Positions 27,748 through 37,173 of a DNA stretch of 46,865 bases are shown piece by piece. The translations under genes were made by a program, and so were the position numbers. Source of the stretch: Steroidobacteraceae bacterium (GTDB taxonomy: Bacteria > Pseudomonadota > Gammaproteobacteria > Steroidobacterales > Steroidobacteraceae); the NCBI GenBank assembly GCA_025451845.1, contig JANWJS010000008.1, positions 1 to 46,865 of the forward strand, given 5' to 3'. The notes beneath the pieces are model-generated. The model was not told where the DNA came from, did no database searches, and saw only the letters and a program-made list of their open reading frames with translations. How positions within the stretch are numbered: position 1 is the first letter of the stretch; each line of letters begins with the position of its first letter.

Positions 27748-28903
27748 TAGGCTCGCGGGCTGAAAATGATTTCAGGTCGCTGTTCTCCCGGGCGCCGCTG
27801 CGCGCCGTCGTGAGGCCGGCCGTGGCAGGGGTTGTGCTCTCGATCACGGCGCCGCCGAGGCACCTGTCGCGCTCGTAAAGCACTGCGTACTGGCCGGGCG
27901 TGACCGCGCGCTGTGGCGTTTCGAAGGTAATCCGGGCGCTGCCATCGGCGCGCGGCTCGAGCAGCGCCGGCTGGTCCGCCTGCCGGTAGCGAACTTTCAC
28001 CGTGCAGGGGAACGGCTCCCGGCGCGCCGCGCTCAGCCAGTGCAGGGGACCGGTGGCGAGTGCGGCGCTGCACAGGAGCGGGTGGTCGTGTCCTTGTACG
28101 ACCACCAGGGCATTGCGGGCGGCGTCCTTGCGGGCCACGAACCAGGGCAGCTGCGCATGGCCCGCGCGGCCGCCTATCTTGAGGCCCTCGCGCTGCCCCA
28201 GCGTGTAGAAGGCGAGTCCCCGGTGCACCCCGAGCCGCTCGCCATCGGCCGACTCGATGGGCCCGGGCCGGTCGGCGAGAAAGCGGCCGAGAAACTCGCG
28301 AAAGGGGCGCTCGCCGACGAAGCAGATGCCGGTGCTGTCGGGCTTGTCGAAGACCGGCAGCCCCGCCTGGCGCGCCTGCTCGCGCACCGCGCCCTTCTCG
28401 AGGTCGCCGATCGGCATCAGTGTTGCGGCCAACTCCTCGATGGCGACCGCATGGAGGAAGTAGCTCTGATCCTTGGCCGCATCGCGCGCTTTGTGCAGCT
28501 CGGCGCCGGCGGGCGCTTGCAGGATTCGGGCGTAGTGTCCGGTCGCGAAGCGGGCGGCGCCGAGTCGCCGCGCGTAGCGCAGCGCCACGCCAAACTTGAT
28601 CTCACGATTGCAGAGCACGTCGGGATTGGGGGTGCGGCCGGCGCGATGCTCGGCCAAAAAATGCTGAAAGACGCGCTCGCGATACGCGACCGCGAAGCTC
28701 GCCCGATGCAGCGGAATGGCGAGCTCGCGGGCCACGGCGCGGGCGTCCTGGAAATCCTGCGCGGCCGTGCAGTAGCCATCATCGTCCTCTTCCCAGTTGC
28801 TCATGAAAAGGCCGTGGACCTCCCAGCCCTGCTCCTTGAGGAGGAGGGCCGCAACGGCGGAATCCACGCCACCCGACAGCCCGACGATGACGCGATGGCT
28901 CAT
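27743..28903 (-). CDS. mnmA: tRNA-specific 2-thiouridylase MnmA (386 aa)
   Basis: MnmA thiolates uridine 34 of the Lys, Glu and Gln tRNAs, with sulfur relayed from IscS via the Tus proteins. Motifs: the PP-loop SGGVDS at 10-15, the catalytic Cys98 in [12 protein letters not shown], the second active Cys194 in [16 protein letters not shown] and KDQSYFLH. The length is typical, with a slightly long C-terminal tail after the LGGAVIE element. ATG 28903 is 14 nt after the nudJ stop. The pair nudJ-mnmA is also found in E. coli, which supports both names. Confidence 0.97.
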   Translation of the reverse strand: MSHRVIVGLSGGVDSAVAALLLKEQGWEVHGLFMSNWEEDDDGYCTAAQDFQDARAVARELAIPLHRASFAVAYRERVFQHFLAEHRAGRTPNPDVLCNREIKFGVALRYARRLGAARFATGHYARILQAPAGAELHKARDAAKDQSYFLHAVAIEELAATLMPIGDLEKGAVREQARQAGLPVFDKPDSTGICFVGERPFREFLGRFLADRPGPIESADGERLGVHRGLAFYTLGQREGLKIGGRAGHAQLPWFVARKDAARNALVVVQGHDHPLLCSAALATGPLHWLSAARREPFPCTVKVRYRQADQPALLEPRADGSARITFETPQRAVTPGQYAVLYERDRCLGGAVIESTTPATAGLTTARSGARENSDLKSFSAREPI

Positions 28904-28917
28904 GGCGTGCGGCCGGA

Positions 28918-29397
28918 TCAGAGCCCAACCGCAGTGATCTGGGTGGCCGAGCCGAGGTCGAGTGCCGCTACCGCGGCCAGCGGCTGGCGCCGGCCGGCGA
29001 GATAGTCTTCGATGCAGCGCAACACCAGCGGACTGCGCAGCTGCGGCTCGCGCCCCCTGAGCTCGGCCTGGGTCAGCCAATGCGTGGCCACGATACCGCG
29101 ATCCAGCTTTTGGTCGTCGCGGTGATCCGCCACTGTGCCGGTGAACGTGAAGCGCTTTGTCGTGCGCCCTGTGCCCGGGTGACGCCACAGGTAGACGCCG
29201 ACCAGCTCGTTCGCACTGAAGAGCCAGGCCGTTTCTTCACGCACTTCACGCACGACGGCCTCGAGCAACGTCTCGCCAGGCTCGACGTGACCCGCGGGCT
29301 GATTGATGACGAGGCGGCGGTTGATGCGCTCCTCGACGACGAGAAAGCGGCCGTCCGTTTCCGTAACGGCGGCCACGGTGATCTCAGGCTTGGACAT
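28918..29397 (-). CDS. nudJ: NUDIX hydrolase, NudJ-like phosphatase (159 aa)
   Basis: NudJ (YmfB) is a NUDIX phosphatase active on nucleoside di- and triphosphates and on the thiamine precursor HMP-PP. The NUDIX box starts at GHVEPGETLLEAVVREVREE, with the expected REVREE core. The N-terminus KPEITVAAVTETDGRFLVVEE and GVYLWRHP match NudJ. Its position just before mnmA repeats the E. coli gene order. A perfect TATAAT ends 8 nt before its ATG and no Shine-Dalgarno is visible. Confidence 0.9.
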   Translation of the reverse strand: MSKPEITVAAVTETDGRFLVVEERINRRLVINQPAGHVEPGETLLEAVVREVREETAWLFSANELVGVYLWRHPGTGRTTKRFTFTGTVADHRDDQKLDRGIVATHWLTQAELRGREPQLRSPLVLRCIEDYLAGRRQPLAAVAALDLGSATQITAVGL

Positions 29398-29405
29398 GGA
29401 CGGGA

Positions 29406-29411
29406 ATTATA
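29406..29411 (-). promoter_or_regulatory. -10 element TATAAT directly before nudJ
   Basis: A consensus TATAAT on the minus strand is followed by 8 nt and the nudJ ATG. Transcription would begin at or next to the start codon, giving a leaderless nudJ-mnmA message. A clear -35 is not seen; the region where it would be borders the dispersed repeat at 29431-29514. Confidence 0.5.
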
Positions 29412-29430
29412 CGCACCCGCAATCCCATCC

Positions 29431-29514
29431 CTCAGGCACAGGGATGTGCCCCGCCGCCGCGCTTTTGCTTGCGACCGCGCGGGGCCGGGCAGGATGCCCG
29501 GATCCAGCGCTATA
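29431..29514 (-). repeat. Dispersed 3'-UTR hairpin repeat, copy R1
   Basis: Read on the minus strand it starts TATAGCGCTGGATCCGGGC, two bases after the stop of the DUF7931 gene, and ends with GGGGCACATCCCTGTGCC and TGAG. It forms a perfect 7-bp hairpin (CCGGGCA-TCC-TGCCCGG, 29485-29501) and a 6-bp hairpin (GGCACA-TCCC-TGTGCC, 29435-29450). Related copies lie at 41371-41466 and 43548-43659. Confidence 0.8.
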
Positions 29515-29516
29515 GA

Positions 29517-30110
29517 CTAGGCGCGGCGAATCGCGTGCAGCCCGTGCTCGGATGCACTCGAATCCCAGAACTGGTCGAACTCTTGCAGATAGAGTCGCGC
29601 CACGGGCGGGTTGTTGCTGTCCGCGACACCGTCCCAGCTATCGGCGCGCAGCCGGTACACGATGGCCCGATCGTCGGCGATGAGGTAGGCCGAGGCGCGT
29701 TGGCGGGCCTGCTTTGCGGCGTAGCGGATATCGATGCAACTCGAGAGGCGCCGTCCCATGGCCACGAAGCGGTTGCTATCACGCATGACACGTGTCGGCT
29801 CGGCGAGGAGCACACGGACTTTGGCGAAGCTGCGCGCGAGCACAAAGCGTTTGATCACTTCCAGGAACGGCGTCTGATCGTAGAGATCGGGCTCCAGATC
29901 AGGGGTATAGATCGAGATCAGGCGCTGGGCCGAAGTGGCCACCTGGCAAACCGCGCTGCGCACTTCCGCGAGGGTGGTGAGCACGGTGAGCGTCTCCATG
30001 CCACGGGACAAGCGCACGCCTGACTTACCGGTGTTCGATTCCGGCGAGTAACGCGCGTTGGCCAGCTGAGCCAGCGCGCTATTGCGTTCGAGTTCCCCGT
30101 ATTCAGCCAC
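29517..30110 (-). CDS. DUF7931 (PLD-like fold) protein (197 aa)
   Basis: The core from about 45 to 190 matches the DUF7931 family of gammaproteobacteria: RLISIYTPDLEPDLYDQTPF, then VRVLLAEPTRVMRDSN, IDIRYAAKQARQR, AYLIADDRAIVYRL and YLQEFDQFWDSSASE. The fold is thought to be phospholipase-D-like, but the HKD active-site motif is absent, so a binding role is more likely than catalysis. The start is GTG 30110; an internal ATG at 29999 (METLTVLTTL) would drop a poorly conserved N-terminus. A dispersed hairpin repeat begins right after its stop. Confidence 0.82.
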   Translation of the reverse strand: MAEYGELERNSALAQLANARYSPESNTGKSGVRLSRGMETLTVLTTLAEVRSAVCQVATSAQRLISIYTPDLEPDLYDQTPFLEVIKRFVLARSFAKVRVLLAEPTRVMRDSNRFVAMGRRLSSCIDIRYAAKQARQRASAYLIADDRAIVYRLRADSWDGVADSNNPPVARLYLQEFDQFWDSSASEHGLHAIRRA

Positions 30111-30279
30111 GAGCGGCGCCTGCCGTCTTTGCCCGTAAATGGGTTAGGCCAGCGATCTTAGAGAGGCGCGCATCGGACGCTTGTCGAATCCATCACGAAT
30201 TCAGGCGCTTAGCTGGCCTTAATGAGTTAAAACCGAGGTGTAGTTCTCATTTCGGGGTGCGGCGGGCGTGCGCGATTTG
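30111..30279. other. Intergenic region between purB and the DUF7931 gene
   Basis: No gene is seen in these 169 bases. On the minus strand there is a possible weak promoter (TCGACA ... TAAGAT with a long 21-nt spacer) ahead of the DUF7931 gene. No T-rich terminator follows purB. Confidence 0.25.
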
Positions 30280-31692
30280 TCATATTTCGCGCGCCAGGCG
30301 GGCGGCGAGGCCGGTGTAGTCGACCGGCCGCAACGCCTTCAGGCGCCGCTTTTCCTCCGTGGGCAGTGGCAGGCTGTCGATCAGCTCCGCCAGGGCTCGC
30401 TCATCGATCGCACGTCCGCGCGTGTGCTCTTTGAGGCGCTCGTACCCACCGGGTATTCCGGCGGCACGTAGAACGGTCTGAACGGCCTCTCCGAGTACCT
30501 CCCATGCCTCCTGCAGATCGGCCGTGAGCGACGCGGCGTCCGTGTCGACCTTACCCAGACCGCGCCCCAGCGCACGCCAAGCCACAAGCGTGTGGCCCAA
30601 TGCCACGCCCAGATTGCGCAGCACGGTCGAATCGGTGAGATCGCGTTGCCAGCGAGAAATGGGAAGCTTGTCGGCGAAGTGGCGCAGCAGGGCATTGGCG
30701 ACGCCGAGATTGCCTTCGGCGTTCTCGAAATCGATGGGGTTCACCTTGTGCGGCATGGTCGAGGAGCCCACCTCGGCCGCAGCGGCGCGCTGCTTGAGAT
30801 AGCCCAGCGAGATGTAGCCCCAGAAGTCGCGGCACAGATCGAGGAGCACCACGTTGGTAGCGGCGACGGCGTCGCAGTACTCCGCGATCCAGTCGTGCGG
30901 CTCGATCTGCGTCGTGTAGGCGTTGCAGACGAGCCCGAGGGACTCGATGAAGCCGCGGCTCACGGCCGGCCAGTCGACCGCCGGCAGCGCGGCATGATGC
31001 GCATTGAAGTTGCCTACCGCGCCGTTCCACTTGCCGAGAATCTGCACGGAGCTCCAGCGCCGCTGCGCGCGGCGCAGTCGCGCGACGAAGTTGGCGACTT
31101 CCTTGCCGAGCGTCGTCGGGCTCGCGGGCTGCCCGTGCGTGCGCGCCAGCATCGGCACGTCGGCCTCGCGGCGCGCGAGGTGGGCGAGCTCCGCCGTCCG
31201 GTCCGCGAGGGTGCCGAGCATGCGCCGGCGCGCCTCCTCGAGCAGCCGCGCATAGCTCAGATTGTTGATGTCCTCAGAGGTGCAGCCGAAATGCACGAGC
31301 TCGAGGGAGGCTTCATTCGCCCCGGCGGCCGCGAGCTGTTGGCGGACGTAATATTCGGCCGCCTTGACATCGTGGTTGATCACCGCCTCGATGGCCTTCA
31401 CCGCTTGAGCGCAATCCGCGTCGGGCTCGCGCGCTAGCTCGCGCGCGCGGGTGAGCGCGCCGGGGACCAGAGCGGCACCCGCGAGCTGCGGCACCGCCGC
31501 GGCCAGGTGCAGGAGCCATGCGGCCTCGAGCCGCACGCGCTCGCGGATGAGGCCCGCCTCGGAGAGCAGATCCCGCAGCGGCTGCGTGGCGGAACGGTAG
31601 CGGCCGTCCACCGGCGAGAGCGCGGCAAGGGCGGCGAGAGGCTCGGGGCCCAGTGAATCCGGGCCAATAGAATCCGGGCGAAAGTCGGGCAT
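30280..31692 (-). CDS. purB: Adenylosuccinate lyase (470 aa)
   Basis: PurB releases fumarate in two steps of purine synthesis (SAICAR to AICAR, adenylosuccinate to AMP). It belongs to the fumarase/aspartase superfamily and carries the signature GSSTMPHKVNP. Other E. coli-like blocks are ALSPVDGRYRSAT, HDVKAAEYYV, ELVHFGCTSEDINNLSY, LARTHGQPASPTTLGKE and HDWIAEYCDAV. The length fits the long E. coli-type enzyme. It is divergent from fumC with only 24 bases between the start codons. No Shine-Dalgarno is visible; a TATGAT hexamer ends 5 nt before the ATG. Confidence 0.97.
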   Translation of the reverse strand: MPDFRPDSIGPDSLGPEPLAALAALSPVDGRYRSATQPLRDLLSEAGLIRERVRLEAAWLLHLAAAVPQLAGAALVPGALTRARELAREPDADCAQAVKAIEAVINHDVKAAEYYVRQQLAAAGANEASLELVHFGCTSEDINNLSYARLLEEARRRMLGTLADRTAELAHLARREADVPMLARTHGQPASPTTLGKEVANFVARLRRAQRRWSSVQILGKWNGAVGNFNAHHAALPAVDWPAVSRGFIESLGLVCNAYTTQIEPHDWIAEYCDAVAATNVVLLDLCRDFWGYISLGYLKQRAAAAEVGSSTMPHKVNPIDFENAEGNLGVANALLRHFADKLPISRWQRDLTDSTVLRNLGVALGHTLVAWRALGRGLGKVDTDAASLTADLQEAWEVLGEAVQTVLRAAGIPGGYERLKEHTRGRAIDERALAELIDSLPLPTEEKRRLKALRPVDYTGLAARLAREI

Positions 31693-31696
31693 GCGC

Positions 31697-31703
31697 TATC
31701 ATA
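31697..31703. promoter_or_regulatory. Shared -10-like element TATCATA / TATGATA between purB and fumC
   Basis: The 24-base gap contains TATCATA, which reads as a -10-like hexamer on both strands (TATCAT towards fumC, TATGAT towards purB). It would start purB transcripts at the ATG and fumC transcripts about 7 nt before the ATG. The -35 regions would lie inside the opposite coding sequences and show no strong match. Confidence 0.4.
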
Positions 31704-31716
31704 ACGCAGACGAGCC

Positions 31717-33132
<1,416 letters not shown>

Positions 33133-33151
33133 ACCGGACGGCAGGAGCGAG

Positions 33152-33826
33152 GTGGCGGGCACGCCGGCCGCCGCCGCACTCGGGGCTGACGTGGACTGGC
33201 CCGCGCGGATCCGCGAGCGGCTCGCGGGTAGCCAGCCGCGACATGACGCCGCGGACTGGCTCGTTCCCGGCCTCACCGCAGCGGAGAGCCGCGCCTACCG
33301 CCGTTTCTTTCCGCTCGAGCCCGTTCCAGCGGCGGTGCTCATTCCGATCGTGGAGCATCCAGGCGCTCCCACGGTGCTCCTGACGCAGCGTGCCACGCAG
33401 CTACGCAACCACGCCGGTCAAGTTAGTTTTCCCGGCGGCCGCATCGAGCCGCAGGACGACAGCCCGGCGGCGGCAGCGCTGCGTGAAGCTCGGGAGGAGA
33501 TCGGTCTGGAGGAGTCCCGCGTGTCGGTCGTCGGCTTTCTGCCCGATCACGTGGTCATCAGCGGCTTTCGCGTCACCCCGGTCGTCGCGATGGTGCGTCC
33601 GGGATTCAAGCTCCTACTCGATGCGCAGGAGGTGGAGGATACCTTCGAGGTGCCGCTCGCTTTCGCGCTCGATGCGCGCAACCATCAGCCGCGGGTCCAT
33701 CGCTTCCGCACCGCGGATGCGGAGGCCAGGTTGTTCGAGATTTCCTACGGCAACCGCAATATCTGGGGGGCAACCGCCGGCATGCTGGTGACACTCTACC
33801 GCGTGTGCATCGGGGACGAGCAGTGA
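33152..33826 (+). CDS. NUDIX hydrolase, CoA pyrophosphatase-like (NudL type, 224 aa)
   Basis: CoA-type NUDIX enzymes cleave CoA to phosphopantetheine and 3',5'-ADP. The diagnostic block VLLTQRATQLRNHAGQVSFP (the NuCoA motif) is followed by the NUDIX box GGRIEPQ...LREAREEIGL. The C-terminus includes the expected IWGATAGMLVTLYRV. GTG 33152 is chosen because AGGAG lies 4 nt upstream; GTG 33125, overlapping fumC, is an alternative. Its stop overlaps the mazG start (GTGA). Confidence 0.92.
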   Translation: MAGTPAAAALGADVDWPARIRERLAGSQPRHDAADWLVPGLTAAESRAYRRFFPLEPVPAAVLIPIVEHPGAPTVLLTQRATQLRNHAGQVSFPGGRIEPQDDSPAAAALREAREEIGLEESRVSVVGFLPDHVVISGFRVTPVVAMVRPGFKLLLDAQEVEDTFEVPLAFALDARNHQPRVHRFRTADAEARLFEISYGNRNIWGATAGMLVTLYRVCIGDEQ

Positions 33827-34650
33827 GTGCCGCCGGCGCGCCCGGAGAAGCGGTAGCGGCGCTCCTCGAGCTGATGGCGCGCCTGCGCGACCCGCAGCGC
33901 GGGTGCCCATGGGATCGCGAGCAGACGTTGCGCACCATCGCGCCTTACACCATCGAGGAAGCATACGAAGTCGCGGACGCCGTGGAGCGCGGTGAGCCGC
34001 AGAAGCTGCGCGACGAGCTCGGTGATTTGCTCTTCCAGGTGGTGTTTCACGCCCGCTTGGCGCAGGAGCAGGGTTGGTTCGATTTCGCTGCCGTCGCGAG
34101 CGGCATTCGCGAGAAGCTCATCCGGCGCCATCCCCACGTGTTCGAGGATCAGGGGCACGCCGCCGATGTCGGCCAGCTCTCGCGGATCTGGGAGCAGCAG
34201 AAGGCGCGCGAGCGCGCTGCAGCGGCGGCGGCGGGCGCCGCCGCGGATCACAGCGCGCTTGCGGATGTGCCCCGCGCGCTCCCGGCGCTCACCCGGGCAG
34301 CGAAGCTTGGACGCCGCGCGGCGAACGTCGGCTTCGACTGGGAGACGGCCTCGCAGGTTCGCGACAAGGTGCTGGAGGAGGTGCGCGAAATCGAGGAGGC
34401 GCTGGCGGAGGCGCCGCATGCGAGCCAGGAGAAGCTCGCGGAAGAAATCGGGGACCTGCTCTTCGCGGTGGCCAACTGGGGGCTGCACCTCAACATCGAC
34501 CCGGAGGAGGCGCTGCGCGCCGCGAATGCCAAATTCGAGCGCCGCTTCCGGCGCATGGAGGCTTTGGCGGCCGCCCAGGGCGCACGGCTGCAGGCGCTGG
34601 ATGCCGCGCAATGGGACGCCCTCTGGCGGCAGGCGAAGCGCCAGACTTAG
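33823..34650 (+). CDS. mazG: Nucleoside triphosphate pyrophosphohydrolase MazG (275 aa)
   Basis: MazG hydrolyses nucleoside triphosphates to monophosphates and cleans the pool of abnormal or stress nucleotides. Two MazG domains are visible: the first with LMARLRDPQRGCPWDREQTL, EEAYEVADAVE and DELGDLLFQVVFHA, and the second with GFDWETASQVRDKVLEEVRE, EKLAEEIGDLLFAVANW and NPxxALR-like EEALRAANAKFERRF. An alanine-rich linker separates them. The length fits the E. coli enzyme. The GTG start overlaps the stop of the NUDIX gene, pairing two nucleotide-cleaning enzymes. Confidence 0.95.
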   Translation: MSAAGAPGEAVAALLELMARLRDPQRGCPWDREQTLRTIAPYTIEEAYEVADAVERGEPQKLRDELGDLLFQVVFHARLAQEQGWFDFAAVASGIREKLIRRHPHVFEDQGHAADVGQLSRIWEQQKARERAAAAAAGAAADHSALADVPRALPALTRAAKLGRRAANVGFDWETASQVRDKVLEEVREIEEALAEAPHASQEKLAEEIGDLLFAVANWGLHLNIDPEEALRAANAKFERRFRRMEALAAAQGARLQALDAAQWDALWRQAKRQT

Positions 34651-34671
34651 CTTGCCGCAAGGCCCAGGCTT

Positions 34672-34706
34672 GATTCAGCCGGGATTCACACGGGCAGAGC
34701 TATCTT
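34672..34706 (+). promoter_or_regulatory. PhoP-box-like direct repeat GATTCA-N5-GATTCA and -10 TATCTT
   Basis: GATTCA occurs at 34672-34677 and 34683-34688, an 11-bp period that suits OmpR/PhoP-family dimers. A -10-like TATCTT follows at 34701-34706, with 12 bases between the second half-site and the hexamer, as at many PhoP-activated promoters. The target would be the PepSY-phoP-phoQ unit, implying autoregulation. Confidence 0.5.
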
Positions 34707-34715
34707 CCCCGGGTT

Positions 34716-35018
34716 ATGAAGGCCGTTCGTCCCCCCTTGCTCGCCCTGATGGCGCTGGTGCTCTCGGCCGCAGCACCGCTCGCTCGCGCCCAGGGGGCGC
34801 CGGCCACAGCGCGGACGGCTGCGCCCCAAACGTCCCCGCAGCGGGAGGTCTCAATGGATCAGGCCGTGCGGTTGGCCCAGCGCCGCTTCAGGGCCCGGGT
34901 CGTACGGGCCGAGACGGAAACCCAAGGAGACCGTACCATCTACGTCCTGAGGATGCTGGACGGTGCGGGACGCGTCTTCGCCGTCCGGGTCGACGCGGCG
35001 AGCGGCGCGATCCTCTGA
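34716..35018 (+). CDS. Exported PepSY-domain protein (100 aa)
   Basis: This small periplasmic protein has a signal peptide (about 1-25, LLALMALVLSAAAPLARA with cleavage after ARA-Q) and one PepSY-like domain (MDQAVRLAQRRF, then TIYVLRMLDGAGRVFAVRVDAASGAIL). PepSY domains often act as inhibitors or sensors outside the membrane. It stands 42 nt before a phoP-like regulator gene in the same direction; such small PepSY genes commonly precede two-component systems and may modulate the kinase. A -10-like hexamer ends 9 nt before the ATG. Confidence 0.88.
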   Translation: MKAVRPPLLALMALVLSAAAPLARAQGAPATARTAAPQTSPQREVSMDQAVRLAQRRFRARVVRAETETQGDRTIYVLRMLDGAGRVFAVRVDAASGAIL

Positions 35019-35060
35019 CGCTCGCCAAGAACGCTTGGGTTCGCAGGGGGGACTTTTCCA

Positions 35061-35747
35061 ATGCGGGTACTGGTGGTCGAAGACGAGGCTGCGCTGCGGG
35101 ACACGCTGAAGGCGCGCCTCCAGGAAGCGGGGTTCACCGTCGATGTCGCGCAGGACGGCGAAGAGGGCCTCTTCACGGGGCGCGAGTACCCCCTTGACGT
35201 CGCGATCATCGATCTCGGCTTGCCGAAGCTCGCGGGGCTGGAAGTCATTCGCCGGCTGCGCGCCGCGGGCAAGACTTTCCCCATCCTGATCCTCACCGCG
35301 CGTGACAACTGGCAGGACAAGGTCGAGGGCCTGCAGGCCGGAGCCGACGACTACGTCCCCAAGCCCTTTCATTTCGAGGAGGTGCTGGCGCGGCTGCAGG
35401 CGTTGCTGCGGCGCTCGGGCGGCTGGGCGAGCCCGGAGCTCAAGTGCGGCGTCGTGATGCTCGATACCCGCGCCCAAATCGTGACCGTCGACGGCCACTC
35501 GGTCGATCTGACCACCTTCGAGTACCGCATCCTCGAGCACCTGATGCTGCGCGCCGGAGAAGTGATCTCCAAAGGCGAGCTCACCGAGCGGCTCTACGAC
35601 CAGGACTTCGAGCGTGACAGCAACGTGATCGAGGTGTTGGTCGGCCGGCTGCGCCGCAAGCTCGATCCAGAGGATAGCCTGAAGCCCATCGAGACGCTGC
35701 GCGGCCGCGGCTACCGTTTCGCGCTGGCGCGCGATCCCGCCTCCTGA
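35061..35747 (+). CDS. phoP: PhoP-like OmpR-family response regulator (228 aa)
   Basis: This is a cytoplasmic DNA-binding regulator. The receiver domain has the acidic pair in VVEDE, phospho-acceptor Asp51 (AIIDLGLP), LTAR and Lys101 (YVPKPFHF). The C-terminal winged helix has LTTFEYRILEHLMLRAGEV and RDSNVIEVLVGRLRRKLDP. The segments DNWQDKVEGLQAGADDY, LLRRSGGWASPEL and LTERLYDQDFERDSN closely resemble PhoP of the Xanthomonas group. The start has GGGGGGAC upstream. In that group PhoP controls responses to divalent cations and envelope stress; the signal here is inferred. Confidence 0.93.
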   Translation: MRVLVVEDEAALRDTLKARLQEAGFTVDVAQDGEEGLFTGREYPLDVAIIDLGLPKLAGLEVIRRLRAAGKTFPILILTARDNWQDKVEGLQAGADDYVPKPFHFEEVLARLQALLRRSGGWASPELKCGVVMLDTRAQIVTVDGHSVDLTTFEYRILEHLMLRAGEVISKGELTERLYDQDFERDSNVIEVLVGRLRRKLDPEDSLKPIETLRGRGYRFALARDPAS

Positions 35748-35750
35748 CCC

Positions 35751-37163
35751 TTGGCTTCCGCGCAGGACCTCCCGGCGCGGCGCACCGCGCACTCCCTCAG
35801 CCGCCGGCTGCTCGTCTCGGTTGCCGTACCGCTGGCGCTCTTCTTCGGCTTGATGATGTGGGTGCTCGACAGGGGCTTTCGGACGCTTTCGGATCGGCAG
35901 CAGGAGGCGCTGCTCAATTCCCAGATCGTCCAATTGATCGCTGCCGCAGAGCCCGGCCGGGCGGGCGGCTACGACGCCCCGCTCAACGAACTCGATGCAC
36001 GCCTCGCCACGCCGGATTCGGGCCTCTACGCCGAGATCCGATCCGACAATCACCTCTGGCGCTCACCCTCGATGGCGGGAGTCACGGCCATCGATTTCGG
36101 GCCGCCTCTCGCGCAAGGCGATCGGGAGTTCTCCTATGCGCTGGTCGGTCACACTCGCGTGGCGATCGAGAGCCGCGGCATCTCCTTCGAGGATGACCCG
36201 ACCAAACCAGGCCCCGCACTGACGTTCAGCGTCGCGGTGAGCCTGACTCCCTACGAGCAGCAGCTCTGGATCTTCCGCAGCCGCCTGCTCGGCTGGTTCA
36301 CGGGGCTCATGCTGCTGCTGCTGGTGTCGCTCGCCGCGCTCCTGCGCAGGGTGCTCGCGCCGCTGCGCCGCTTGGAGCGCGAGATCCATGAAGTGGAGGA
36401 GGGGCGCAGCGAGATGCTCGGATCGGGCTATCCGCGCGAGTTGAGCGGCGTGGCGCGCCATCTCAACGCGCTGCTCGTCGGCGAGCGCAAGCGCGTGGCC
36501 CGCTACCGCGACACGCTGGGCAACCTCGCGCATGGGCTCAAGACCCCGTTGGCGGTCATGCGCGCGGCGCTGCACCTGGATGCCGGATCAGGCTCTACGC
36601 GCACGATCGGAACGGAAATCGATCGCATGACCGACATTATCGAGCATCAGTTGAAGCGTGCGGCTTCGGGCGGCGCACTCCTCGGGCAGGCGCCCGTGGC
36701 GGTGGCCCCGGTGGCGGCGGAGCTGCGCAGCGCACTGCTCAAGGTCTACTCGCGCAAGGACCTCTCGATCGAGCTCGCGATCCAGGAGGGCAGCCACTTC
36801 ATCGGCGATCGCGGCGATTTCATGGAGCTATTGGGGAACCTCCTGGACAACGCGTGCAAGTGGTGCCGCGAGAAAGTGCGGATATCCGCGGCTGTGCAAA
36901 GCGGGCGGTCGGGGGGCGGGGAGAGCCTCTCGTTGACGGTGGAGGATGACGGACCCGGGATCGCGGAGGAAGACCGGGCGAAGGTGCTGGAGCGTGGTGT
37001 CAGGACGGATGAGACGGTGCCCGGGCACGGCCTCGGACTCGCCATGGTCCACGACACCGTCGACCTTTACGGCGGCACGCTCGCGGTGGAGCAATCGCTC
37101 CTCGGCGGAGCGCAGTTCTCACTGCGGCTGCCGGGCAAGAAGCTCAGCCAGAGCTCGAATTAG
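35751..37163 (+). CDS. phoQ: PhoQ-like sensor histidine kinase (470 aa)
   Basis: This is an inner-membrane sensor kinase. It has two membrane segments (about 19-39 and 178-199) around a periplasmic sensor domain of about 135 residues, then HAMP-like sequence, the phospho-acceptor His261 in [18 protein letters not shown], the N-box [13 protein letters not shown] and G-boxes [11 protein letters not shown] and [15 protein letters not shown]. The layout and the HGLKTPL form are PhoQ-like. The start is TTG 35751, three bases after the phoP stop; there is no ATG before the first membrane segment. Its stop overlaps the stop of the convergent aldehyde dehydrogenase by 3 nt. Confidence 0.92.
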   Translation: MASAQDLPARRTAHSLSRRLLVSVAVPLALFFGLMMWVLDRGFRTLSDRQQEALLNSQIVQLIAAAEPGRAGGYDAPLNELDARLATPDSGLYAEIRSDNHLWRSPSMAGVTAIDFGPPLAQGDREFSYALVGHTRVAIESRGISFEDDPTKPGPALTFSVAVSLTPYEQQLWIFRSRLLGWFTGLMLLLLVSLAALLRRVLAPLRRLEREIHEVEEGRSEMLGSGYPRELSGVARHLNALLVGERKRVARYRDTLGNLAHGLKTPLAVMRAALHLDAGSGSTRTIGTEIDRMTDIIEHQLKRAASGGALLGQAPVAVAPVAAELRSALLKVYSRKDLSIELAIQEGSHFIGDRGDFMELLGNLLDNACKWCREKVRISAAVQSGRSGGGESLSLTVEDDGPGIAEEDRAKVLERGVRTDETVPGHGLGLAMVHDTVDLYGGTLAVEQSLLGGAQFSLRLPGKKLSQSSN

Positions 37164-37173
37164 AGCTCGAATT
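37151..37173. repeat. Short tandem duplication at a convergent gene end
   Basis: GAGCTCGAATT occurs twice, at 37151-37161 and 37163-37173, separated by one A. The pair spans the last codons and stop codons of the sensor kinase (plus) and the aldehyde dehydrogenase (minus), whose ends overlap here. Confidence 0.85.
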
